Below, one piece after another: positions 51,590-60,290 of a DNA stretch of 64,000 nt. This DNA comes from CAZZCU01 sp964652825 (GTDB lineage: Bacteria > Bdellovibrionota_B > Oligoflexia > Oligoflexales > CAZZCU01): positions 17,090-81,089 of the forward strand of contig CAZZCU010000011.1 of NCBI GenBank assembly GCA_964652825.1, read 5' to 3'. The notes beneath the pieces are model-generated. The model searched no databases. It was not told the origin of the DNA and worked only from the letters and a program-made list of their open reading frames with translations. The position numbers and the translations under genes were made by a program. How positions within the stretch are numbered: the first letter of the stretch is position 1; each line of letters starts with the position of its first letter.

Positions 51590-51967
51590 ATGGCGTTTCA
51601 AATCGGCGACACGATTTTCTCCCGCAACGGGCAACCGTCGGTTTTGACCGACCGCAACGATAAGACCGGTGAGTTGCGCGTTGAGACCAGCGGCGAGAAG
51701 CTCGAACAGACCAAAAAACGTGGCTACGTCAATGGTCTCGATCCGGCAACCCGGACACGTTTTAACGAGATTCTGGATGTTGTCCGAACGATCCCGGAGC
51801 CTGAAAAACGGGTGGAAGAATTGCGAACGCGCATTGATGAGATCAAAGCTGATCCCCGTCAGCGGATTCTGACGCGGTATCTGACGTCGGAGATGGCGCA
51901 TCTCATGAACACGCATCGCATTGTACCGAAGGAATACAGCGTCCCAGAGTGGGAAGTGCAGAAATAA
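51590..51967 (+). CDS. Tandem paralogue 1, 125 residues, unknown family
   Basis: The N-terminal 45 residues are beta-rich (FQIGDTIFSRNGQPSVLTDRND region) and may form an SH3-like fold. The C-terminal 75 are helical with the motif FNEILDVVRTIPEPEKRVEELR and, further on, KADPRQRILTRYL and AHL. No signal peptide. GGAGGGGAG precedes ATG 51590. The next gene, 44 bases downstream, has the same length and motif order, so the pair arose by duplication and has diverged. Family unknown; cytoplasmic location inferred. Confidence 0.7.
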   Translation: MAFQIGDTIFSRNGQPSVLTDRNDKTGELRVETSGEKLEQTKKRGYVNGLDPATRTRFNEILDVVRTIPEPEKRVEELRTRIDEIKADPRQRILTRYLTSEMAHLMNTHRIVPKEYSVPEWEVQK

Positions 51968-52011
51968 TATTCCAAAGATGTGCATAAGACTTAGCGAAGG
52001 AGGTCAGCACT

Positions 52012-52389
52012 ATGGCAAACATTGGTGATTTGGTACCGAAGTCGGGTATCTACACGAACCCGGGCGTGGTTACCGAGAAAAAGGATGATGGAACCGTGGT
52101 CGTGGATACGGAGCCGATGTCTATCAACAAGTTCCACCGTTACACCAACACCTCTGGTCTGACGGAACAGGAAAAGTTGAAATTCAATCAGATCCTCGAC
52201 GACATTTATCAGAAAGAAAGTGACGTTGATAAGATCAACGACATTCAGATGGAAGTCGATAAGCTGAAAGTTGACCCGGCGAATCGTAATATCGTGCAGT
52301 ATCTGCGCAACCAGCAGGCGCATCTGATTCGTCAGACGAAAGACCTGCCGCGTACATACACGATGGACGAAAATAACATTCGTACCTAA
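52012..52389 (+). CDS. Tandem paralogue 2, 125 residues, unknown family
   Basis: Same plan as paralogue 1: GDLVPKSGIYTNPGVVTEKKD, a DGTVVVDTEP strand, then helical FNQILDDIYQ, KVDPANRNIVQYL, AHL and P..Y near the C-terminus. AAGGAGG precedes ATG 52012. The N-terminal region has the GDxVxxxGxYxxPGxV look of a compact beta module. The two genes are probably one bicistronic unit. I cannot assign a family; the shared helix may be a dimerisation element. Confidence 0.72.
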   Translation: MANIGDLVPKSGIYTNPGVVTEKKDDGTVVVDTEPMSINKFHRYTNTSGLTEQEKLKFNQILDDIYQKESDVDKINDIQMEVDKLKVDPANRNIVQYLRNQQAHLIRQTKDLPRTYTMDENNIRT

Positions 52390-52417
52390 AACGATCTGTG
52401 TCTTTGGTTGGCGAGGC

Positions 52418-52433
52418 AAACTGTTAGCAGTTT
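52418..52433. terminator. Weak hairpin between convergent genes
   Basis: AAACTG and CAGTTT pair around TTAG. It overlaps the stop codon region of the minus-strand TPR gene. No T-run follows; a modest bidirectional pause or terminator at best. Confidence 0.3.
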
Positions 52434-53667
52434 ATGCCGCAGGATCAATCTGGCCGACGTTGCCAGTATTGATGCGTTCCAGGAGCTTTTCCGCTTTCTT
52501 GTAGTTGGGCTCTTTGATGAGCGCAATCTTGAGAAACTCTTTCGCGAGATCGTTTTTGTCCCATTTGTGATAGCAAAGCCCGATGTTGTAAAACAACAGC
52601 GGGCTTTTTTCTTGATGGGGGATCACGTACTGCGCTTTGGTGTAGTGTTCCATGGCTTCCTGATATTTGCCGAGTTTTACCATCACGATGCCGCGCGAGT
52701 TTAATTCCTGGGCGACTTTGTAGGCCAGACTGGAGCGGGATAACAGCTTGCGCGACTCATCAAGATCACCCTGGCGGAAACGGATTTCAGCGAGTCCGTT
52801 TAAGGCGCCGCTACAGTAATTGTCACGATCGAGAGCGCTTTTGAAAAAATGTTCGGCGCGCTCGTCGTCGCCCATTTTCACGTGAATCTCACCCATATTT
52901 ACCAACCGCGAGATGCTGGAGCGGTTCATTGATTGCATTTTTTGCATCAGACTGAAGGATTCTTTCAGCTGGCCGATGCTCATGAAAAAACGAATTAGAT
53001 TGTTGAAGGTACGGTAGTAGTTGGGATTTTTATCGAGCGCGTTTTGCCACATACGTAGCGCATCCTGATGACTGCCGCGATATGCGGCAACCGTGGCTTT
53101 GGCATCCAGATAGCGCGCGGTGCCGGCATGATCACGGCTCAGTTGTTCGATGGAGTCTTCCAATTTATCCAGTTTTTCCTGACTGACATCCGCTTGCAGA
53201 TGGTCAAGTGTGCGCAGAATACGGCGCCAGGCGATCTCGGCGCGTTCTTCGGGATTGGTGTTGCGAATATGTTGCACTAGTTCCGTGGCGGACTGCACCA
53301 GTTCCTTGTCACGATTGCGCAGGCGGATGATACGACGAATTCCCAGCTCGCTGAAGTAAACCACGTCTTCATGCGTTGGATTGCTGGTCAATACGATCAC
53401 ATTGTCGGCGATATCATAGACGGGCGAGACATCAAGAATTTCCTCGACGATAGCACCACCGCTGCGATGCTTATTCTCCCAATAGATTATGAGGCGACCC
53501 GCGTCCTTGAAGCGCTGCCAGCTTTGTCGTAGCGGCACGGACGATGGAATACGCACGTGCTCTTCCTTGAGCTGATCGAGGGTGCGTTTGACGAAGTTCC
53601 AGATCCAATCAGCGTCGTCGCAAATGGTGATGATTTCCGTGGCACGTTTGATGTTCTTTTGTTCCAT
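52432..53667 (-). CDS. Degenerate receiver fused to TPR repeats
   Basis: The 411-residue protein starts at ATG 53667 without an obvious ribosome site. Residues about 10-120 have receiver-like strands (EIITICDDADW with the acidic pair; RLIIYWENKHRSG where Glu or Asn occupies the phosphoacceptor region; NVIVLTSNPT with Thr; IRRIIRLRN in place of the Lys-Pro turn). Residues 150-400 are TPR units (for example AEHFFKSALDRDNYCSGALNGLA). It has the same overall design as the 30798 gene but a different receiver defect. A protein scaffold is likely; partner unknown. Confidence 0.75.
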   Translation of the reverse strand: MEQKNIKRATEIITICDDADWIWNFVKRTLDQLKEEHVRIPSSVPLRQSWQRFKDAGRLIIYWENKHRSGGAIVEEILDVSPVYDIADNVIVLTSNPTHEDVVYFSELGIRRIIRLRNRDKELVQSATELVQHIRNTNPEERAEIAWRRILRTLDHLQADVSQEKLDKLEDSIEQLSRDHAGTARYLDAKATVAAYRGSHQDALRMWQNALDKNPNYYRTFNNLIRFFMSIGQLKESFSLMQKMQSMNRSSISRLVNMGEIHVKMGDDERAEHFFKSALDRDNYCSGALNGLAEIRFRQGDLDESRKLLSRSSLAYKVAQELNSRGIVMVKLGKYQEAMEHYTKAQYVIPHQEKSPLLFYNIGLCYHKWDKNDLAKEFLKIALIKEPNYKKAEKLLERINTGNVGQIDPAA

Positions 53668-53813
53668 GCCGGACGTCGCCCTGTCGAATGCTAGGTAATA
53701 ATAGCCCAGTGATTAGTACAGTGTTCATCGTCAGGCGCGTTCCTTTCTTTAATAGAGGATTATACGAATGGCGAAAACCTGCTAGGATTCAATCGATTTG
53801 CAGGGGGTTAGCA

Positions 53814-54692
53814 GTGAGTGTGTCTGTCGTTGTTGGAGCTGGAGCGGTCGGTGCCGCCGTGGCGTTGCACTTGCAGAACAGTTATTTGCCGTTCGTCCTG
53901 TTCGGGCGGGATGGGATCCAGGATAAGCCGCTGACCGTGACTTTGCGGGAGCAAATGACGCTGCTGCAGCCGCTGGCGACGTCGCGGTTTCATTGGCGTG
54001 ATGCCGACTGCGTTTTTATCTGCGTTAAAGTTTATGATTTAACCGCTTGTCTGGCCGCTTACGCGCCGCTGATTCCGGCGGGCGCGACGGTGATTATCAC
54101 CGCCAATGGTGCGATCGATGGTTTTATACGTGACGCGATCGCACGTTACCCAGGGTTGCATTGGCGACTGGGTATCGCGCAACTTGGATCAACCGAGGTA
54201 CCGGGCGGTTTTGCACTGGCTGGTAACGGCGGTAGCGTGACGATCGGCTGGGAGCCCGGTACGCCGGTATCCAGTGCTGAGCAGAGGCTTGCGGCGGCGG
54301 CACCTAAATTCTTTCGCGTGGTTGCGGATATCACGCCGGCGTATCGGCAAAAATGGTTGATGAATGTCGTGGCGAATTCATACACGGGTGCGCACAGATT
54401 ACGACGCAATGAGTTATTGCTGGCGCCGGAGCATCAGATCGAATTGCGCGCGGTATTGCATGAAGGTTATGAGTTGGGCAAGCGGCTGTGGGGAGCATGG
54501 CAGCAGAATGAGGAAGAGCTGTGGCGGTATTTTCTGACGGTCGTGCAGGCGACGGCGGAAAACGAGAATTCCATGGCGCGCGATGTACGACTTGGTCGCA
54601 AAACCGAAAGTGAATATCTGGCGGGGAAAGCTCAGCAATTTGCCGGCTTTCCCCGCTTAAAGTCTTTGCACAAATCAGTTAGTGAGACATGA
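53814..54692 (+). CDS. PanE/ApbA-like ketopantoate reductase family protein
   Basis: GTG 53814 with AGGGGG upstream gives 292 residues; a much longer upstream frame has no homology. The NADPH Rossmann fold opens with VVGAGAVGAAVA. Catalytic features: K in FICVKVYD, RQKWLMNVVANSYTG (Lys and Asn), and ENSMARDVRLGRKTE. It reduces 2-ketopantoate or a related keto acid with NADPH. The protein is slightly shorter at its C-terminus than E. coli PanE. The gene overlaps the convergent lipoprotein by 14 nt. Confidence 0.82.
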   Translation: MSVSVVVGAGAVGAAVALHLQNSYLPFVLFGRDGIQDKPLTVTLREQMTLLQPLATSRFHWRDADCVFICVKVYDLTACLAAYAPLIPAGATVIITANGAIDGFIRDAIARYPGLHWRLGIAQLGSTEVPGGFALAGNGGSVTIGWEPGTPVSSAEQRLAAAAPKFFRVVADITPAYRQKWLMNVVANSYTGAHRLRRNELLLAPEHQIELRAVLHEGYELGKRLWGAWQQNEEELWRYFLTVVQATAENENSMARDVRLGRKTESEYLAGKAQQFAGFPRLKSLHKSVSET

Positions 54693-55038
54693 GCACTTCA
54701 AGCGCCGAGTTATAGGCGGTATCCATTTCAAAGAGTTCCTGATCGAGCGTGTTTTTCTTTTGCAACCAGGTGTTAGCGTCGCGTGCGCTTAGCTCTTTGA
54801 GCTCTGATTTCGCTTCGTCGGTTTGCGTGCGTAGAGCTGTGATGGCCGCACCGAGTTCTTGTTTAGGAGTGCCGAGCAACTGCGAGTTGCGGGCTTCTAA
54901 ACTTTTAATGTTGCTTTCCATGTTGCCAATGCGATCTTGGGCGGAAGACTCAAAGTCACGTTTTCTTTTTTCTTCTGGACTGTGGGTACAAGCCAACAAC
55001 GCCAAACTTGCTATGGTAGCAATCAATATATGTCGCAT
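54679..55038 (-). CDS. Lipoprotein with coiled-coil body
   Basis: The 119-residue protein has a signal peptide with lipobox LLAC, then an almost wholly helical charged body (KRKRDFESSAQDRIGNMESNI..., ELKELSARDANTW) typical of a trimeric or dimeric coiled coil. GAGGAGG precedes ATG 55038. It resembles small envelope lipoproteins of the Lpp/Pal type in general layout, but I recognise no family. Its 3' end overlaps the PanE-like gene. Confidence 0.75.
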   Translation of the reverse strand: MRHILIATIASLALLACTHSPEEKRKRDFESSAQDRIGNMESNIKSLEARNSQLLGTPKQELGAAITALRTQTDEAKSELKELSARDANTWLQKKNTLDQELFEMDTAYNSALEVLMSH

Positions 55039-55338
55039 AAATCCTCCTCAAGTCATTTGCGAGCACTTACCTGGTGCGAGCTTATGCAAGCTTTGAACCA
55101 ACAACGGCATTTAGGTGATTTTATATTTATCATTTATAATTGCTCCCTATAACGACGACTGGTCTTGAGCGGTTTTCAGGTAAAGAGGATGGAATTCATG
55201 ACAGAGCTGTTCACATTTGAGGTCATCTCAGCGTTTACAAACTGGCCCACTTACGTGGGCGCTTGGGTGCGACTACTAAGTGGCAGCAACTCCGCCACTA
55301 TGCATGGATGTAAGTTGGTATTGAAGAATTCTTCCGCG
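55039..55338. other. 300-bp intergenic region with two small hairpins
   Basis: GCCCAC TTAC GTGGGC (55245-55260) and AGTGGC AGCAACTCC GCCACT (55279-55299) are perfect 6-bp hairpins, 18 bases apart. A 60-residue plus-strand frame with AGAGG upstream overlaps the end of the thioredoxin-like gene and is probably not real. No tRNA or terminator with a T-run is seen. The two hairpins hint at a small structured RNA. Confidence 0.35.
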
Positions 55339-55656
55339 TTAAGAGCTAGCAGCTTCGTCGACAAACTCTTCCAGTTTCTTTAAACCCTTGAAGCCCAGGT
55401 GTTTGCCGCGCAGTTTTTTGTCGGTGAAGACGAAAAACACCGGCAGCACTTCGCTTTGCGAGATCTCCAGAATATCCGGATGGTCTTCGGTATTGATCTG
55501 CGCATAGATCAGGTTGTGATGATCGGCGGCTTCGATACGCTCCAGCGCGGGGATCGACAGTTTGCAGGCGCCACAGCCGGGTTTCCATAGTTTTAAAAAC
55601 ACACGTTCACCAGCATCGAGGTGCTGTCTTAAATCATCGGGGGTCCAATCAAGCAT
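55339..55656 (-). CDS. Thioredoxin-like protein
   Basis: A 105-residue thioredoxin fold with WKPGCGACK, a CxxC of CGAC, and the cis-Pro loop in EVLPVFFVF. ATG 55656 has GAGGAG at seven bases and overlaps the purC stop by eight; a longer start is not needed. It lacks a signal peptide, so it acts in the cytoplasm as a reductase or chaperone-like partner. Coupling to purC at the end of the shape operon is unusual. Confidence 0.85.
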   Translation of the reverse strand: MLDWTPDDLRQHLDAGERVFLKLWKPGCGACKLSIPALERIEAADHHNLIYAQINTEDHPDILEISQSEVLPVFFVFTDKKLRGKHLGFKGLKKLEEFVDEAASS

Positions 55657-56590
55657 TGAGAATCTCCTCAAGAGGTAACTGTGGTTCACTGGCGGCGACG
55701 CTCATCGCCGTACCCAGCAGTTTTTCGGCGACTTGCAGGTAAACATCGGCAAGGTCGATCATGATGGTATCAGGCACGGACGGTACTTCGCCTTGTCCGG
55801 AAAATTTATGGTCCAACAGCCAGCGCCGCACGTTCTCTTTGTCGAGCATTTGCGGGGTCTCGCCTTGGCTCAGTGCCTTGGCATACGAGTCCTGTACCCA
55901 TAGGCGACTTGAATCCGGGGTGTGAACTTCGTCGATGACGATAATGTCGCCATCCGGCAGCAAACCAAATTCATATTTAGTGTCGGCGAGCAACCAGCCG
56001 CAACGCGCAAATTGTTGTTGGCCGAGAGCATAGATTTTAAACGCCAGGCTTTCGATGGTCTGCCATTGTGCGTCGGTGCAAATGCCCTGCGCCAGCAAAT
56101 CGGTGACCGAGATGTTTTCATCGTGCTGATAGACTTCGGCTTTGGTGGTTGGCGTGATGATCGGCTGCTTGAGTTGTTCGTAGGCGCGCAGATTTTCCGG
56201 CAAAGATATACCGCAGAATTTACGTTCCTTATTTTGATAAGCGCGCAGCAGACTGCCGGCGAGATAATCACGGACGACGACTTCGACTTTAAAAGGCTTG
56301 GCACGCTTGACTTTTAGTACGCGCGGATGCGGCTGCCCCAGCAAATGCGTCGGCACGATGGTGCTGATTTGTTGCAACCAATAATGACTGATTGCCGCCA
56401 GAATCTGGCCCTTGTAGGGGACGTTACCGATAAAGCGATCGAATGCAGACAGGCGGTCCGTATGTAGCATCAAAGCGTCATCCGGTCGCAAAATCATCTC
56501 GCGGACTTTACCTTGATAAACACTAAAGCCGTGGGCTTCGCAGAGTTGTACGTCACTCTTGCTCAGCCCGGTGAAGCAATGGGCCGCCAT
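55649..56590 (-). CDS. purC: SAICAR synthetase
   Basis: PurC joins CAIR and aspartate with ATP in purine synthesis. The 313-residue product shows VYQGKVREMIL, DRLSAFDRFIG, GSLLRAYQNKERKFCG, DTKYEFGLLPDG and DEVHTPDSSRLW. It is of the longer type (about 300 residues). Start choice: ATG 56590 is four bases after the rodA stop; ATG 56650 has a better AAGGA site but overlaps rodA by 56 nt and adds residues that do not match the family. Tightly linked to rodA. Confidence 0.9.
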   Translation of the reverse strand: MAAHCFTGLSKSDVQLCEAHGFSVYQGKVREMILRPDDALMLHTDRLSAFDRFIGNVPYKGQILAAISHYWLQQISTIVPTHLLGQPHPRVLKVKRAKPFKVEVVVRDYLAGSLLRAYQNKERKFCGISLPENLRAYEQLKQPIITPTTKAEVYQHDENISVTDLLAQGICTDAQWQTIESLAFKIYALGQQQFARCGWLLADTKYEFGLLPDGDIIVIDEVHTPDSSRLWVQDSYAKALSQGETPQMLDKENVRRWLLDHKFSGQGEVPSVPDTIMIDLADVYLQVAEKLLGTAMSVAASEPQLPLEEILNA

Positions 56591-56594
56591 GCTT

Positions 56595-57803
56595 TCAGTT
56601 TGGTTTCTTAACTTTTTGTAAAGCTCGGAAAGCCTGAAGTGCGGTTTCATGGTCCTTGGTCCTTAGAATATTGTCGCGATGGATACCGACCAAAAGTCCG
56701 ATGGTCGCACAGATCGTCAACATGGCGGAACCACCGTGCGAGAAAAACGGTAGCGGTACGCCCACCACCGGAAAGATGCCAAGCACCATCGAAACATTGA
56801 TTACGAACTCAATAAAGAGAAGTGCCGCCAGTCCAACCGCCAGTAAACTCGAAAACGTATCTTTTGCCTGTCGGCCGATATCCAAAGCCAGATAGGTGAT
56901 GCCAGCGAATAAAATAAAGATCAGTGTCGCACCGATAAAACCTTGTTCTTCGGCAAAGACCGAGAAGATAAAGTCCGTGTGTCTTGCCGGTAGGAACTGC
57001 AGTTGAGTCTGCGTACCTTCCAGGAAACCTTTGCCGGTTATGCCGCCGCTACCAACCGCTACCAAGGATTGCAGCGAGTTGTAGCCAGAGCCTTGCGGAT
57101 CAAACTCCGGATTGAACAAATTGATGATGCGCAGCTTTTGATAGTCGCGCAAAAATAACCAGCTTGAGCCTAGCACCGCGGATGCAAAAGCGCCGATATA
57201 AGTCAGACTGCGCTTATCGATCCGCACAAAGGCGAACTGGCTGCAGGCGATCAACAAGCAGATACCGGCGGTGCCAAGATCGGGTTGCTCGAAGACCAAC
57301 AAGAACACCAGCCCAACCATGGTCAAGACCGGCCACATATCGCGCAAGGTGTAGTCGGCGGTCAGACGATTGTTATAGAAAAATCTTGCCACCACCATGG
57401 CGCAAGCGATTTTGGCAAACTCCGAGGGCTGAATTTTAACCGCGCCGACCCCGAGCCAACGTTGCGATCCACCAGCGACGTGACCGTTGAACAACACGAT
57501 GACCAGCAGCAAAAGGATGATGCCGTAGAAGACATAAGCGTAGTTGTTGATATGGCGTATGGGAATCAGCCAGCCGAAAGTGACAAAGGCCAATAGCGCC
57601 GGCAATAAATTCTTGAGTTGCGAGTAAAAAAACGAATCACCCATGCTCGCGCTATAGAGGTTAAAGAATCCAACGGTCAGTAAAGTGAAAGAAATGGCCA
57701 GCAGTGCCGTCATGTTATGATTCGTCGCAGATTTGACATCGCCTTCGGGTCGTCGAAACGGCCCGGCCGGTGTGGTAGTGCGACCGGTACTACTGCTGGA
57801 CAT
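56595..57803 (-). CDS. rodA: Rod-shape SEDS glycosyltransferase RodA
   Basis: RodA polymerises lipid II for side-wall growth with PBP2. The 402-residue SEDS protein has about ten helices and the motifs RWLGVGAVKIQPSEFAKIA, LPARHTDFIFSVFAEEQGFIG and GVPLPFFSHGGSAML. The N-terminal Ser/Thr-rich extension of about 27 residues before the first helix is longer than in E. coli. ATG 57803 is overlapped 14 nt by the end of mrdA, with GGAGG nine bases upstream. Confidence 0.94.
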   Translation of the reverse strand: MSSSSTGRTTTPAGPFRRPEGDVKSATNHNMTALLAISFTLLTVGFFNLYSASMGDSFFYSQLKNLLPALLAFVTFGWLIPIRHINNYAYVFYGIILLLLVIVLFNGHVAGGSQRWLGVGAVKIQPSEFAKIACAMVVARFFYNNRLTADYTLRDMWPVLTMVGLVFLLVFEQPDLGTAGICLLIACSQFAFVRIDKRSLTYIGAFASAVLGSSWLFLRDYQKLRIINLFNPEFDPQGSGYNSLQSLVAVGSGGITGKGFLEGTQTQLQFLPARHTDFIFSVFAEEQGFIGATLIFILFAGITYLALDIGRQAKDTFSSLLAVGLAALLFIEFVINVSMVLGIFPVVGVPLPFFSHGGSAMLTICATIGLLVGIHRDNILRTKDHETALQAFRALQKVKKPN

Positions 57804-59712
57804 TATGCTTTTCCTCCGCAGGCGCCTTGAAAATGTTGGTAGCCAGACCTTTGGCGCGGCGTTCTTTTAATTCCCAATAAGCGCGAATGATCTGTCCGGC
57901 AACCGGTGCCGCTGCTGCCCCGCCGCCACCCACGCGGTCGTGTTCGCTGACAACAGCGATCGCAATTTCGGCATTCTCGGTCGGCGAAAACGCGGTGAAC
58001 ATCGCGTGTTCCTTCCATTTCATACTGACGTCGGTGTTTTTATTATTATTACGTTTTAGACTCACTACTTGTACCGAACCGGTTTTGCCGGACACGGTAT
58101 GTCCGGGCGCCTGCGCTTTGGTGCCGGTGCCGTCTTCGTTCATGACGACTTCGCGCAGCATCTCGCGCACTAGTGCCAGAGTACGTGGATTGATTTCACT
58201 GGCTTCGCTGATCAGTTCCTCGTTTTGCGTCATCAATGTTTCGCCCAGTTGATTGACAATGCGCTTTACCAGGAACGGTCGCCAGACTTTGCCACCGTTG
58301 GCGATGGTTGCATACAGATTCGCCATTTGAATCGGCGTGATTAAATTGAAACCTTGACCAATGGAAATATTCGGTGTGTCGCCAACCGACCATGGGCTTT
58401 TATAAACAATCTGTTTCCATTCCGAGGTGGGAACCAAGCCCGGGCGTTCCATGTTGAGCTGCACACCCAGACGGCTGCCAAGTCCGAGCAGGCGCGCATA
58501 ATGTGCTATACGATCAACGCCTAACTCCACGCCCACCTGATAAAAATAAACGTCGCAGGATCTCATCAGGGCTTTTTTGAGGTCAACAACTCCATGGCCG
58601 CCGCGATCGTGGCAACCGTAAATTCGGTTGCCCAATTGAAAGGAGCCGTTGCAGATATGTGTTGTCGAGGTTGAGATGACTTTTTGTTCGAGCGCGCCGA
58701 TAGCAACCACGGCTTTATAAACACTGCCCGGCGCAAATTCACCACCGGTGGTTTTATCCAGCAGTGGCGTAAATGGGTGACTGATCAACGATCGCCACAC
58801 CTCGTGGCTTAAGCCATCTTGATAAATCGTTGGATCGTAGCCCGGCTCGCTGACCATTGCCAGAATTTCGCCGGTGCGTGGATTCAATACCACGACGGCG
58901 CCGTTCTTGCCGCGAAACGCCTCGACGGTGGCTTGTTGTAATTCCAGGTCCAGAGTCAATTCCAGATCAGCACCTGGAACAGCCGCGACTTTGGGTAGTT
59001 GCCAGTTTTGATCGGCAAACAAATCCGATTGTCGGCCGAAGGCATCGACTTGAATCAAACTATAGCCGCGCCGGCCGCGCAGAAATTTTTCCCAGCGTGC
59101 TTCCAGTCCTTGCTTGCCGATAAGATCGCCAGGCAAATAAGGATTATCAGAGTCAATATTCAGTTCCTTGAGCGATGCCTGACTGATTTCGCCCAGATAA
59201 CCAACCATGTGTGCTGGTGTTGTGGATTTATATTCGCGGCGCGGTGCCATCGCTACCTCGACGCCTGGGAGAAAAACGCGATTGGCTTCGATCGTGCTGA
59301 CTTCATGCAACGACAAATTTCGCTTTAAGTTAACCGGCAAGAATTTGGGGCGACCTACCACTGCCTTGAGTCGGCGGTCAAAATGTGATGCCGGAACATT
59401 AAGCAGTCGCGATAAAACATTAAACGTGGTGTCGCGATCCTTGACATATTGGGGGATCAATACGAGATCAAAGAACGGACGATTGCCCAATACCAGTTGT
59501 CCGTAGCGGTCGTAAATCATGCCGCGCGGTGCTGGGATCTCAATTTTGCGGATGCGATTCTTCTCGGCAATGGTGCGATAATGGTCGCCGCGATAAATCT
59601 GAATAAACCACAGTCGTAACACCAGGCCGGAGGCGATCGCGATAATGACTACACTCGCCCAAAAGAAACGTCCGTCGGCGATGAGATTTTCTTGTCGGAA
59701 AATACGTTTCAT
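57790..59712 (-). CDS. mrdA: Penicillin-binding protein 2 (elongasome transpeptidase)
   Basis: PBP2 cross-links peptidoglycan during elongation. The 640-residue product has one N-terminal helix, then a pedestal region with the RGMIYDRYGQ motif, and the transpeptidase: SVYK with S330 and K333, SCD (LMRSCDVYFYQ) and KTG in SGKTGSVQV. ATG 59712 overlaps the mreD stop (ATGA); an upstream in-frame start 35 codons earlier lies within mreD and is unlikely. Linked to rodA by a 14-nt overlap. Confidence 0.94.
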   Translation of the reverse strand: MKRIFRQENLIADGRFFWASVVIIAIASGLVLRLWFIQIYRGDHYRTIAEKNRIRKIEIPAPRGMIYDRYGQLVLGNRPFFDLVLIPQYVKDRDTTFNVLSRLLNVPASHFDRRLKAVVGRPKFLPVNLKRNLSLHEVSTIEANRVFLPGVEVAMAPRREYKSTTPAHMVGYLGEISQASLKELNIDSDNPYLPGDLIGKQGLEARWEKFLRGRRGYSLIQVDAFGRQSDLFADQNWQLPKVAAVPGADLELTLDLELQQATVEAFRGKNGAVVVLNPRTGEILAMVSEPGYDPTIYQDGLSHEVWRSLISHPFTPLLDKTTGGEFAPGSVYKAVVAIGALEQKVISTSTTHICNGSFQLGNRIYGCHDRGGHGVVDLKKALMRSCDVYFYQVGVELGVDRIAHYARLLGLGSRLGVQLNMERPGLVPTSEWKQIVYKSPWSVGDTPNISIGQGFNLITPIQMANLYATIANGGKVWRPFLVKRIVNQLGETLMTQNEELISEASEINPRTLALVREMLREVVMNEDGTGTKAQAPGHTVSGKTGSVQVVSLKRNNNKNTDVSMKWKEHAMFTAFSPTENAEIAIAVVSEHDRVGGGGAAAAPVAGQIIRAYWELKERRAKGLATNIFKAPAEEKHNVQQ

Positions 59713-60290
59713 TGTGGCGCGACCTCGCGGACATCCGTCGTGTAGGTGCGGTAACTCAGCAGCAGACCGAAGGTGACAGCTGAGACTATGCGCAATACCA
59801 AGTATAGCAGCGACCACCAGCTAACGTACGGGGTGGCACGTAAAATCCCTAAAATAAACCACTCAAACAAGCCAGCGGCCAAAGATGTTAAGGCGAAGGT
59901 GGTCAGCCATGGCACCAGGTGCCGCCACGACAGTAATTCCCGGACAAAATGAATGATGTTTACTAGAATCCAGTAAGTACAGATGACGGTGCCGGCAGGC
60001 ATCCCGATTCGGGTTTCCCAGGCCAACGCGCCGACCAAAGCCAGAAATGTGGCGCGGGCATAGGACTGGCGCACAGCCGTGACCACCACCCAGGGTGTCA
60101 AAAGATCGAAAGCCATGAAATGCCCGCCGATCAAACCACTAATGATCGAAGATTGCACGGCGACGATGAGTAGAATAAAGGTTGTGTCGAGCAGCAGATC
60201 GCTGGAATTGGGGCGTGGTCGCAGACGCGCCGGTAGATCACGCAGGCGATCGATCCATATCTGGTATTTTGTTTCGACGACTCTAACCAC
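59709..60290 (-). CDS. mreD: Rod-shape protein MreD
   Basis: The 193-residue protein has about five or six helices and the usual MreD topology, with a basic N-terminus (KYQIWIDRLRDLPARLRPRP) before helix 1. It is an inner-membrane part of the elongasome. GTG 60290 overlaps the mreC stop by eight bases. Identification rests on topology and position between mreC and mrdA, since MreD has few conserved motifs. Confidence 0.85.
   Translation of the reverse strand: MVRVVETKYQIWIDRLRDLPARLRPRPNSSDLLLDTTFILLIVAVQSSIISGLIGGHFMAFDLLTPWVVVTAVRQSYARATFLALVGALAWETRIGMPAGTVICTYWILVNIIHFVRELLSWRHLVPWLTTFALTSLAAGLFEWFILGILRATPYVSWWSLLYLVLRIVSAVTFGLLLSYRTYTTDVREVAPQ

Noticed and set aside
55165..55383. 72-codon plus-strand frame with a purine-rich site near MTELF
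   Set aside because: It overlaps the thioredoxin-like gene on the other strand, contains the hairpins and has no recognisable protein features.
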